This document shows, in pieces, positions 55,293 to 61,986 of a DNA stretch of 64,000 nt (position 1 is its first letter; each line of letters begins with the position of its first letter). The position numbers and the translations under genes were made by a program. Origin of the DNA: Bacteroidota bacterium (GTDB lineage: Bacteria > Bacteroidota > Bacteroidia > Chitinophagales > Chitinophagaceae); assembly GCA_018266775.1 (NCBI GenBank), contig JAFDZS010000010.1, positions 34,082 to 98,081 of the forward strand, written 5' to 3'. The notes below the pieces were generated by a model, which had not been told where the DNA came from, did no database searches, and was given only the letters and a program-made list of their open reading frames with translations.

Positions 55293-55349
55293 TTTTTTAA
55301 ATCGGGGTATAAACCTGAAATTATAATTTTAAAAATTAAACAAACAAAA

Positions 55350-55556
55350 ATGAAAAAAGTATTTTTAGCAATCGCAGTAGCTGCCGTTTTCACAGCTTGT
55401 AACAATGGTGAAGCTTCTTCAACTGCAAAAGACACCACAGCTACTACGAAAGACACTACAGCTGCAATGAAAGACACTACAGCTGCAATGAAAGACACTA
55501 CAGCTGCAATGAAAGACACTACAGCTGCTAAGAAAGATACAACTAAGAAAATGTAA
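55350..55556 (+). CDS. Small lipoprotein with tandem KDTTAAM repeats
   Basis: A 68-residue lipoprotein with signal peptide MKKVFLAIAVAAVFTAC (lipobox FTAC, Cys17). The mature part is a run of five to six seven-residue repeats (TAKDTTA, TKDTTAA, MKDTTAA, AKKDTTK), Lys/Asp/Thr-rich. At DNA level, three 21-bp copies (55449-55511) are identical, indicating recent expansion. Such soluble repeat chains are known in small stress lipoproteins but no function is established. Divergent from the ECF sigma gene, so it may be a target of that sigma factor. Confidence 0.8.
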   Translation: MKKVFLAIAVAAVFTACNNGEASSTAKDTTATTKDTTAAMKDTTAAMKDTTAAMKDTTAAKKDTTKKM

Positions 55557-55561
55557 TCTTT

Positions 55562-55602
55562 AACCGGCCTAAAACATTGCTTGATTCATTGGTCGGTTTT
55601 AT
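55562..55602 (+). terminator. Intrinsic terminator after the repeat lipoprotein
   Basis: AACCGGCC (55562-55569) pairs with GGTCGGTT (55591-55598), one G-U, with a 21-nt loop; short T run. Located 6 bp after the stop. Confidence 0.55.
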
Positions 55603-55635
55603 ATAAATTTTTAATTTGGCAAGCAATCGTTAAAG

Positions 55636-55665
55636 TCCCTCTTATTTTTAGGAGGGATTTTTTTT
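55636..55665 (+). terminator. Second terminator, tract overlapping the leader promoter
   Basis: TCCCTC (55636-55641) with GAGGGA (55652-55657), then eight T. The following TTTG at 55663-55666 is the -33 element of the leader promoter, so tract and promoter are joined. Confidence 0.8.
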
Positions 55666-55694
55666 GTTCATTTAAAAATATTGCCCTACTTTTG
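55663..55694 (+). promoter_or_regulatory. Promoter of the pheA leader
   Basis: TTTG (55663-55666), 20 bp, TACTTTTG (55687-55694), full -33/-7 match. The leader ORF begins 7 bp after the last G, so transcript and ORF start almost together. Confidence 0.85.
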
Positions 55695-55701
55695 AAATTC
55701 A

Positions 55702-55776
55702 ATGATCAGCAAAGGCAACCATAGCTTTTTTTATTTTAGCTACTATTTTACAAATAGGCCGGGATGCTTTTGTTAA
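55702..55776 (+). CDS. Phe/Tyr leader peptide of the pheA attenuator
   Basis: A 24-residue ORF, MISKGNHS then FFYFSYYF then TNRPGCFC and stop (TAA at 55774). Phe or Tyr make up 7 of 8 residues at positions 9-16 (codons 55726-55749), and one more Phe occurs at position 23. This is the layout of a classical aromatic leader peptide such as E. coli PheL, although the sequence is unrelated. It starts just downstream of the promoter and precedes an antiterminator/terminator pair. Too short for a standard gene finder. Confidence 0.88.
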   Translation: MISKGNHSFFYFSYYFTNRPGCFC

Positions 55777-55840
55777 AACTGAAATACTTAAACAGACTAA
55801 CATAAAAAAGGATCCCGGCTAAAAAGCCGGGATTTTTTTT
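55757..55840 (+). promoter_or_regulatory. Antiterminator and terminator of the pheA attenuator
   Basis: Terminator: ATCCCGGCT (55812-55820), AAAA loop, AGCCGGGAT (55825-55833), then seven T (55834-55840), ending 10 bp before the pheA ATG. The leader segment GCCGGGAT (55758-55765) is identical to the terminator 3' arm and can pair with ATCCCGGC (55812-55819); a G-U pair adds a ninth. The two pairings are mutually exclusive. The segment lies in the last codons of the leader ORF (Arg19-Cys22), 8 bases after the final Phe of the aromatic run. Confidence 0.88.
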
Positions 55841-55850
55841 GTCATTTTTT

Positions 55851-56690
55851 ATGAATAAGAAAATATCCATCCAGGGTTTTGAAGGCAGTTTTCACCAGGT
55901 GGCTGCCCAGCAGTTTTATGGCAAAAGCACAGCGGTAATTTGCTGTGCAACATTTAAAGAGGTTGTAAAAATAGCTGCAGATAAAAAGCAAAGCGATGGT
56001 GGAGTAATGGCTATCGAAAATTCCATTGCCGGCAGCATCTTACCCAACTATAACCTCTTACTCAAAAGTAATCTTACCATTATTGGAGAAGTGTACCTGC
56101 AGATCAAACAAAATCTTTTAGTGAATCCCGGAGTTTCTTTGGAAGACATCAAAGAAGTTCATTCTCACCCTATGGCTATTCAGCAATGTTTTGGTTTTTT
56201 AGATAAATATAACTGGAGGCTGGTGGAAACGGAAGATACTGCCCTCAGCGCCAAACATATTCACCAGCATAAGAACAAACATGTTGCCGCTATTGCCAGT
56301 AAATTGGCGGCAGACTTGTATCAACTGGATGTGATAGCCCCCAATATCCATACCCTTAAAAATAATTATACCCGTTTCCTTATCCTGCAACGGCAAAACG
56401 AAGCAGCAGCAACCACGGGCGCCGATAAAGCATCTATAAATTTCTCTACTGATCATTCTAAAGGAAGCCTGGCAAGGGTACTTACCAAAATTGCAGAAGA
56501 AGGCATCAACCTATCCAAACTGCAAAGCATGCCTATACCGGGCAGCGATTTTAAATACTCCTTTCATGCCGATATGGAATTTGAACATGTTGATCAGTTT
56601 CGCCATGTTATTGAATTGATACAACCTTTAACGGAAGGATTGACTGTATTGGGGATTTATAAAAATGGGAAAATAAAGAATACTAATTGA
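55851..56690 (+). CDS. pheA: Prephenate dehydratase
   Basis: Converts prephenate to phenylpyruvate, the committed step of Phe synthesis. The 279-residue monofunctional protein starts MNKKISIQGFEGSFHQVAA; the catalytic Thr-Arg-Phe is in NNYTRFLIL near 180. The C-terminal ACT domain (about 195-275: GSLARVLTKIAEEGINLSKLQSMPIPG) should bind Phe; its ESRP motif is replaced by QSMP, which Bacteroidota often vary. An in-frame TTG at 55839 is within the terminator T run and not favoured. First gene of the aromatic operon, controlled by the leader attenuator. Confidence 0.95.
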   Translation: MNKKISIQGFEGSFHQVAAQQFYGKSTAVICCATFKEVVKIAADKKQSDGGVMAIENSIAGSILPNYNLLLKSNLTIIGEVYLQIKQNLLVNPGVSLEDIKEVHSHPMAIQQCFGFLDKYNWRLVETEDTALSAKHIHQHKNKHVAAIASKLAADLYQLDVIAPNIHTLKNNYTRFLILQRQNEAAATTGADKASINFSTDHSKGSLARVLTKIAEEGINLSKLQSMPIPGSDFKYSFHADMEFEHVDQFRHVIELIQPLTEGLTVLGIYKNGKIKNTN

Positions 56691-56749
56691 ACTTTGAACA
56701 CCGATTAAAACGAATTACACGAATTATCCGGATAGGAGTGAATAATTAA

Positions 56750-57937
56750 ATGCTTCAGAAAACAATGGAAACAGCAAAAAGATTAGATGGAATTGGAGAA
56801 TACTATTTCTCTCAAAAATTACGGGAAATAGATGCAATGAATAAAGCGGGTAAGAACGTGATCAGCCTTGGTATTGGCAGCCCGGACTTACCACCACACC
56901 CCGATGTAATTAAAGTATTACAGGAAGAAAGTGCTAAACCGAATACACACGCTTACCAGAGTTATAAAGGCAGCCCGGTATTGCGGCAGGCTTTTGCCAA
57001 ATGGTATAAAAAATGGTATAAAGTGGATTTAAATCCCGATACAGAATTATTGCCACTCATTGGCAGTAAAGAAGGCATCATGCACATTTGTATGACGTAT
57101 TTGAATGATGGCGATTTTGTATTGATCCCCAATCCCGGTTATCCCACGTATAAAAGTGCGGCTGCCATTGCAGGCGGCAAATGCATTGAGTATAATCTTA
57201 CCAAAGAAAATAACTGGCTGCCCGATTTTAAAGAACTGGAAAATAATTTATACCTCAACAGGGTGAAGCTGATGTTTGTGAATTATCCGCACATGCCAAC
57301 GGGGCAATTGCCCACAACGGCTATGTTTGAACAATTAGTGGCATTTGCAAAAAAATACAACATACTTATTGTGCATGATAATCCATACAGTTTTATACTG
57401 AATGATATGCCTGTGAGCATGCTGCACACAACAGGTGCAAAAGATTGTGTGATAGAACTCAACTCATTGAGTAAATCGCATAATATGGCGGGGTGGCGCA
57501 TTGGTGTTTTGAGTGGTGCAAAAGAAAAAATTGATGAAGTGCTGCGGTTTAAAAGTAATATGGACAGCGGTATGTTTCTTCCATTGCAATTGGCCGCAGC
57601 AAAAGCACTGGAGCTGGAACAGGATTGGCACGACAGCATTAATGCTATTTATAAAAAAAGAAGAACAAAAGTATTTGAATTATTGGCGCTGCTGCAATGC
57701 GGTTACACCACTGACCAGGCAGGCATGTTTGTTTGGGCTGCCATACCAACAACATACAAAGATGGTTATGCATTAAGTGATGAAGTGTTGTATAATGCGC
57801 ATGTATTTATTACGCCCGGTGGAATATTTGGCTCGGCCGGTGAAAAATATGTAAGAGTCAGCTTGTGCTGTACTGAAGAAAATATTACAGCTGCCATTCA
57901 AAGAATAAAGGACAGTAAAAAAAATGTGGCTGTATAA
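56750..57937 (+). CDS. Class I/II PLP aminotransferase (aromatic-type)
   Basis: A 395-residue fold-type I aminotransferase. Features are SLGIGSPDLPPHPDVI, HAYQSYKGSPVLRQAFAKWY, IPNPGYPTYKSAA, VHDNPYSFI (Asp/Tyr of the PLP pocket), ELNSLSKSHNMAGWRIG (PLP-Lys in SLSKS) and the conserved Arg near the C-terminus (YVRVSLCC). Its place between pheA and tyrA argues for the Phe/Tyr transaminase step (phenylpyruvate or 4-hydroxyphenylpyruvate), though LL-diaminopimelate aminotransferase relatives look alike. It starts 59 bp after pheA; the tyrA start follows its stop directly (TAAATG). Confidence 0.9.
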   Translation: MLQKTMETAKRLDGIGEYYFSQKLREIDAMNKAGKNVISLGIGSPDLPPHPDVIKVLQEESAKPNTHAYQSYKGSPVLRQAFAKWYKKWYKVDLNPDTELLPLIGSKEGIMHICMTYLNDGDFVLIPNPGYPTYKSAAAIAGGKCIEYNLTKENNWLPDFKELENNLYLNRVKLMFVNYPHMPTGQLPTTAMFEQLVAFAKKYNILIVHDNPYSFILNDMPVSMLHTTGAKDCVIELNSLSKSHNMAGWRIGVLSGAKEKIDEVLRFKSNMDSGMFLPLQLAAAKALELEQDWHDSINAIYKKRRTKVFELLALLQCGYTTDQAGMFVWAAIPTTYKDGYALSDEVLYNAHVFITPGGIFGSAGEKYVRVSLCCTEENITAAIQRIKDSKKNVAV

Positions 57938-58861
57938 ATGAACAAATTTGTTCTGCAGCATAATGAAGAATATAAAATGAAACAAACAGAAAATATCAAT
58001 TGGCCGGAAGATAAACAACTTGTTGCAGCCATAGTGGGTGTGGGTTTAATTGGCGGTTCCATGGCGCTGGCGTTAAAAGATAAAGGCATTGCCAAAAAGA
58101 TCATTGGTGTGGGCAGGTCTTTAGCCAGTATGGACAAAGCAAAAGAACTGGGTTTGATAGATGAAGCTTTGCCTTTGGAAGATGCGATAAAACAAAGTGA
58201 TCTCGTTTATGTGTCGATACCGGTAGATGCCACCATACCGGCAATGCAACAAATTATGGATTTGATACAGCCGCACCAGGTGGTGGTGGATGCAGGTTCT
58301 ACCAAAGCTGCATTATGCGAAGCATTAAAAGATCATCCATTGCGTGCACAATTTGCAGCTACCCACCCGATGTGGGGTACAGAATACAGTGGCCCTGAAG
58401 CTGCAGTACGTGGTGCATTTGCAGGCAGGGCCTGCGTGATCTGTGAAAAAGAAAAAAGTGCAACTGGTGCATTGGAACTGGTGGAACAGATTTACCAACT
58501 GCTGGGCATGCACATTATTTATATGGATGCGGTGAACCATGATATACATGCGGCGTATGTAAGCCATATATCGCACATTACTTCTTTTGCATTGGCCAAT
58601 ACGGTTTTGGAAAAAGAAAAAGAAGAAGAAGCCATATTTGAAATGGCGGGTGGTGGTTTTGAAAGTACCGTAAGGCTTGCCAAAAGTAATCCTGCCATGT
58701 GGGCACCCATTTTTATGCAGAACAGGGAAAATGTTTTGGATGTTTTGAATGAACACATTTCACAGCTAAGAAAATTTAAAGCCAGTTTGGAAAAGGAAAA
58801 TATGGAATTATTAACAGCACTGATGGAAAGTGCAAACAAGATCAGGCGGATCATAAAATAG
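57938..58861 (+). CDS. tyrA: Prephenate dehydrogenase
   Basis: NAD(P)-dependent oxidation of prephenate to 4-hydroxyphenylpyruvate for Tyr synthesis. The 307-residue protein carries the Rossmann GVGLIGGSMALALK motif (about 35-48), the VYVSIPVDAT-type loop, and the catalytic His in ATHPMWGTEYSGPEAA, with HDIHAAYVSHISH near 200. There is no fused chorismate mutase or ACT domain. The ATG is directly after the aminotransferase stop. An in-frame ATG at 57974 would remove 12 residues and cannot be excluded. Confidence 0.94.
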   Translation: MNKFVLQHNEEYKMKQTENINWPEDKQLVAAIVGVGLIGGSMALALKDKGIAKKIIGVGRSLASMDKAKELGLIDEALPLEDAIKQSDLVYVSIPVDATIPAMQQIMDLIQPHQVVVDAGSTKAALCEALKDHPLRAQFAATHPMWGTEYSGPEAAVRGAFAGRACVICEKEKSATGALELVEQIYQLLGMHIIYMDAVNHDIHAAYVSHISHITSFALANTVLEKEKEEEAIFEMAGGGFESTVRLAKSNPAMWAPIFMQNRENVLDVLNEHISQLRKFKASLEKENMELLTALMESANKIRRIIK

Positions 58862-58866
58862 TGGAC

Positions 58867-59172
58867 ATGATATCAATAATTGTCAGTACGGTTTTCTTTG
58901 GTTCTATGATAATGCAATTAGCAACTGGAGCAAAACTTTTTAGTGTATTAAAGCAGTTAAAAGATAAAAATGTTAAGATAAGCAGGTGGAGCAGGTATGC
59001 AGCAGAAAAGGATTTAAAACATACTTTACTTACTACTGACGATAAAGAGATAAAAGATATAGCTGCCCGTGCATTGAGTTTATATAAACAAAATATGCGG
59101 CTATTTTGGGGTAGTATAGTGCTGATTATTTTGGTATTCATTTTAAATGGAATTTTTAAATGGCAACAATGA
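58867..59172 (+). CDS. Small membrane protein, unknown
   Basis: A 101-residue protein with a hydrophobic N-terminal helix (ISIIVSTVFFGSMIMQLATG), a basic helical middle (KQLKDKNVKISRWSRYAAEKDLK) and a second helix near the C-terminus (LFWGSIVLIILVFILNGIF). Both ends are likely on the same side. An overlapping GTG at 58861 (shared with the tyrA stop) is possible; the ATG at 58867 is preferred. No family recognised. Inserted between tyrA and the rest of the aro genes and translationally overlapping the GNAT gene. Confidence 0.65.
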   Translation: MISIIVSTVFFGSMIMQLATGAKLFSVLKQLKDKNVKISRWSRYAAEKDLKHTLLTTDDKEIKDIAARALSLYKQNMRLFWGSIVLIILVFILNGIFKWQQ

Positions 59173-59612
59173 TATTCAGGGAAGCAACAATACAGGATAT
59201 TGCGCAAATACAGGTAGTGAGGAATGCTGTAAAAGAAAATATGTTATCGAACCCAGCCTTGGTTACCGACCAGGATTGTGAAACTTTTATTACCAAACGT
59301 GGAAAAGGTTGGGTGTGTGAACAGGATGGTACAATTATTGGGTTTGCCATTGCTGATTTGGTGGATGATAATATCTGGGCTTTGTTTGTGCATCGCGATC
59401 ATGATGGCAAAGGCATAGGAAAAAGACTGCACCAGTTGATGATGGACTGGTATTTCAGCCAGGGAAAAGAAAATGTGTGGTTAAGTACCGCACCAGGAAC
59501 AAGGGCAGCAACATTCTACAGTATGCAGGGCTGGAGGGAAACTGGTATTTATGGTAAAGGAGAATTGAAATTTGAGATGAATGCCGGCGAATGGAAATTA
59601 AATCAACAATAG
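59160..59612 (+). CDS. GNAT-family N-acetyltransferase
   Basis: A 150-residue acetyltransferase with the GNAT fold: N-terminal IFREATIQDIAQIQVVRNAV, the beta4 strand IGFAIADLVDDNIWALFVHRDHDGKGIGKRLHQLMMDW (core HRDHDGKGIGKRL, the acetyl-CoA Q/R-x-x-G-x-G/A loop), and the terminal YSMQGWRETG. The start may be the second ATG (59169). It overlaps the small membrane gene and lies in the aromatic operon, though no aromatic role is known. Confidence 0.9.
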   Translation: MATMIFREATIQDIAQIQVVRNAVKENMLSNPALVTDQDCETFITKRGKGWVCEQDGTIIGFAIADLVDDNIWALFVHRDHDGKGIGKRLHQLMMDWYFSQGKENVWLSTAPGTRAATFYSMQGWRETGIYGKGELKFEMNAGEWKLNQQ

Positions 59613-59654
59613 AAATTTTACCATGTGTCAATTGGAATCGTTCGGGGATAATAG

Positions 59655-59724
59655 TTGTCAACCAGAGTGTGTCGAAGGTGGTTATTTCTACTGCAACCCG
59701 GTTTCGGCAAGCTCAACCTGACAG
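59655..59724. repeat. REP-like inverted pair between GNAT and aroG genes
   Basis: Left arm 59655-59681 and right arm 59698-59724 are degenerate inverted copies of a GTCA...GAG..TG.CGAA word, with about 16 bases between. Related short palindromes are frequent in Bacteroidota. No ORF; the 200-bp gap shows no terminator, so operon continuity is not excluded. Confidence 0.6.
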
Positions 59725-59812
59725 CATTCAAATTGAGACATTAATAATAACTGAATTGAATAAACAAACATCATTTAATAATTAAAATGCTCTTATAGAT
59801 TCTTCGCAGCAA

Positions 59813-60925
59813 ATGAAGATAAGAGTGCCAACAATTATGCAGACAGCAACACAAACAATGAAAGAAGTAATGCAAAGCAAATGGAACAAACGTCCATTGA
59901 TCATCAGCGGGCCATGCAGTGCTGAAACAGAAGAACAGGTTTTGGAAACCGCACAGCGTTTAGCCAATACCGGTAAGGTGGATGTTTTACGTGCCGGCAT
60001 CTGGAAACCCCGTACCAAACCCGGCATGTTTGAAGGTATTGGTACCAAAGGATTACCATGGATGGCGAATGCAAAAAAGTTAACGGGCCTTCCCATTACT
60101 GTTGAAGTGGCTACAGCCAAACACGTGCAGGATGCCTTGCAGTTTGATGTGGATATGTTATGGATCGGTGCAAGAACAACAGTGAATCCATTCAGTGTAC
60201 AGGAAGTGGCGGATGCTTTGCGTGGCGTTGATATTCCCGTACTGATCAAAAACCCCATCAACGCTGATTTGGAATTATGGAGTGGTGGCATTGAACGCCT
60301 GCAAAAGGTAGGCATCAAACAAGTAGGCATGATCCATCGCGGATTTGCTTCTTACGGCAATACAGAATTCCGCAATGCCCCCATGTGGCATTTACCTATT
60401 GAAATGAAACGCCGTTTTCCAGACATGCCCTTAATCTGCGATCCTTCGCATATTTGCGGTAACAGAACCATGTTACAATCTGTTGCGCAAAAAAGTATAG
60501 ATCTTGATTTTGATGGCATCATGCTGGAATCGCATATCGATCCTGATAATGCATGGAGCGATTCGAAGCAGCAAATTACCCCGGAACGTTTTGCAGAAAT
60601 GCTGGATGTTTTGGTGTGGAGGCATGAGAATACGGATGAAAAAGAATTTGTTTCTGCGTTAGCGAAACTGAGGGAACAAATCAATCACCTGGATGATGAA
60701 CTGATGACGATACTCGGCCAGCGTATGAAGATTGCAGATAGAATTGGTGAATATAAAAAGAACAACAACATCACCATCCTGCAAACCAACCGCTGGAATG
60801 AAATTTTGGAGAAAGCGTATACCAAAGGTGAAAAATTAGGATTGAGCAAAGAATTCATCACCAAATATTATGATGCGATTCACCTTGAAAGTATCAATCA
60901 CCAAAACAAGATCATGAACAGTTAA
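59813..60925 (+). CDS. aroG: DAHP synthase fused to chorismate mutase
   Basis: First step of the shikimate pathway joined to the branch-point mutase. Residues ~1-270 are the type I-beta DAHP synthase: LIISGPCSAETEEQV, LRAGIWKPRTKPGMFEG, VEVATAKHVQDAL, LWIGARTT, IHRGFASYG and LICDPSHICGNR. Residues ~280-365 form an AroQ-type chorismate mutase (LAKLREQINHLDDELMTILGQRMKIADRIGEYKK). The fusion permits chorismate/prephenate to control DAHP synthesis, as in related fusion enzymes. Start at 59813 chosen; the second ATG at 59837 is possible. Confidence 0.95.
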   Translation: MKIRVPTIMQTATQTMKEVMQSKWNKRPLIISGPCSAETEEQVLETAQRLANTGKVDVLRAGIWKPRTKPGMFEGIGTKGLPWMANAKKLTGLPITVEVATAKHVQDALQFDVDMLWIGARTTVNPFSVQEVADALRGVDIPVLIKNPINADLELWSGGIERLQKVGIKQVGMIHRGFASYGNTEFRNAPMWHLPIEMKRRFPDMPLICDPSHICGNRTMLQSVAQKSIDLDFDGIMLESHIDPDNAWSDSKQQITPERFAEMLDVLVWRHENTDEKEFVSALAKLREQINHLDDELMTILGQRMKIADRIGEYKKNNNITILQTNRWNEILEKAYTKGEKLGLSKEFITKYYDAIHLESINHQNKIMNS

Positions 60926-60957
60926 TACCTGTTCAGCAACATCAACGAACTGCAATT

Positions 60958-61986
60958 ATGACAACAATCGTTAACGATTACCCTGGTAAGCAGGTGCATT
61001 ATTATTTTGATGCTTCTTTTTCTTACCTGGAAAAACTGGTGGTTAAGAACAATACCATCATCATTACTGATGAACATGTTTACCAGTTGCAACAGGAGAA
61101 ATTTGCCGGATGGAAAACCATCGTGATCAAAGCCGGGGAGGAACATAAACAACAAACAACCGTTGATAAAATCATTGCAGAACTGATCAGGCTGGAAGCA
61201 GACCGCAAAACATGTATAGTGGGTGTGGGCGGCGGCGTGGTAACAGATATAGCAGGCTATGCGGCAGGTATTTACATGCGTGGGTTAAAATTTGCTTTTG
61301 TTCCCACTACAATACTGGCAATGGTGGATGCTTCAATTGGGGGTAAGAATGGCGTTGATGCAGGGGTTTACAAAAACTTAGTCGGCTTAATCCGGCAGCC
61401 TGAATTTTTATTGTATGATTATTCCTTGTTGCAAACATTGCCATTTGAACAATGGGTAAATGGTTTTGCAGAAATTATTAAACATGCCTGCATTAAAGAT
61501 GCATTGATGTTTGCAAAGCTGGAACGTTTAACCCTGCACGATTTTACAACTGATACTTCTTTACTGGCAGAACTTATTGAACAAAATGTAATGATCAAAA
61601 CCAATGTGGTGATTCATGATGAATTTGAACAGGGCGACAGGAAACTGCTGAACTTTGGCCATACGCTGGGCCACGCCATTGAGAACCTGCATATGTTATT
61701 GCATGGTCACGCCATCAGCATTGGTATGGTGGCCGCCTGCAATCTTTCAGAAAAACTGAATGGCTTTCATTACGATGATGCGATCAGGATTGTGAAACTG
61801 CTGGCTAAATATCATTTGCCTGTAGATGTGGAAACAGATTATGATAAAGTATTTGAAGTATTGAAGATGGATAAAAAGCGCAGCAGGAATGAAATTAATT
61901 TTATCCTGTTGAATAAAATTGGCGAAGCCACCATCAAACCCATACCCCTGGATTTATTACAGCAATATTTAAAAGAGATTATATAG
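60958..61986 (+). CDS. aroB: 3-dehydroquinate synthase
   Basis: Second step of the shikimate pathway, converting DAHP to dehydroquinate with NAD+ and a divalent metal. The 342-residue protein shows CIVGVGGGVVTDIAGYAAGIYMRG, FVPTTILAMVDASIGGKNGVDAG and the metal-binding FGHTLGHAIENL (His pair) with an EIIKHACIKD helix. Its stop overlaps the GTG start of aroA (TAGTG), so the two are translationally coupled. Start at ATG 60958. Confidence 0.95.
   Translation: MTTIVNDYPGKQVHYYFDASFSYLEKLVVKNNTIIITDEHVYQLQQEKFAGWKTIVIKAGEEHKQQTTVDKIIAELIRLEADRKTCIVGVGGGVVTDIAGYAAGIYMRGLKFAFVPTTILAMVDASIGGKNGVDAGVYKNLVGLIRQPEFLLYDYSLLQTLPFEQWVNGFAEIIKHACIKDALMFAKLERLTLHDFTTDTSLLAELIEQNVMIKTNVVIHDEFEQGDRKLLNFGHTLGHAIENLHMLLHGHAISIGMVAACNLSEKLNGFHYDDAIRIVKLLAKYHLPVDVETDYDKVFEVLKMDKKRSRNEINFILLNKIGEATIKPIPLDLLQQYLKEII

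Noticed and set aside
55241..55519. Minus-strand frame with a repeated FIAAVVS membrane-like pattern
   Set aside because: It is the antisense of the KDTTAAM repeat lipoprotein and its promoter region; the plus-strand lipoprotein has the better start and lipobox.
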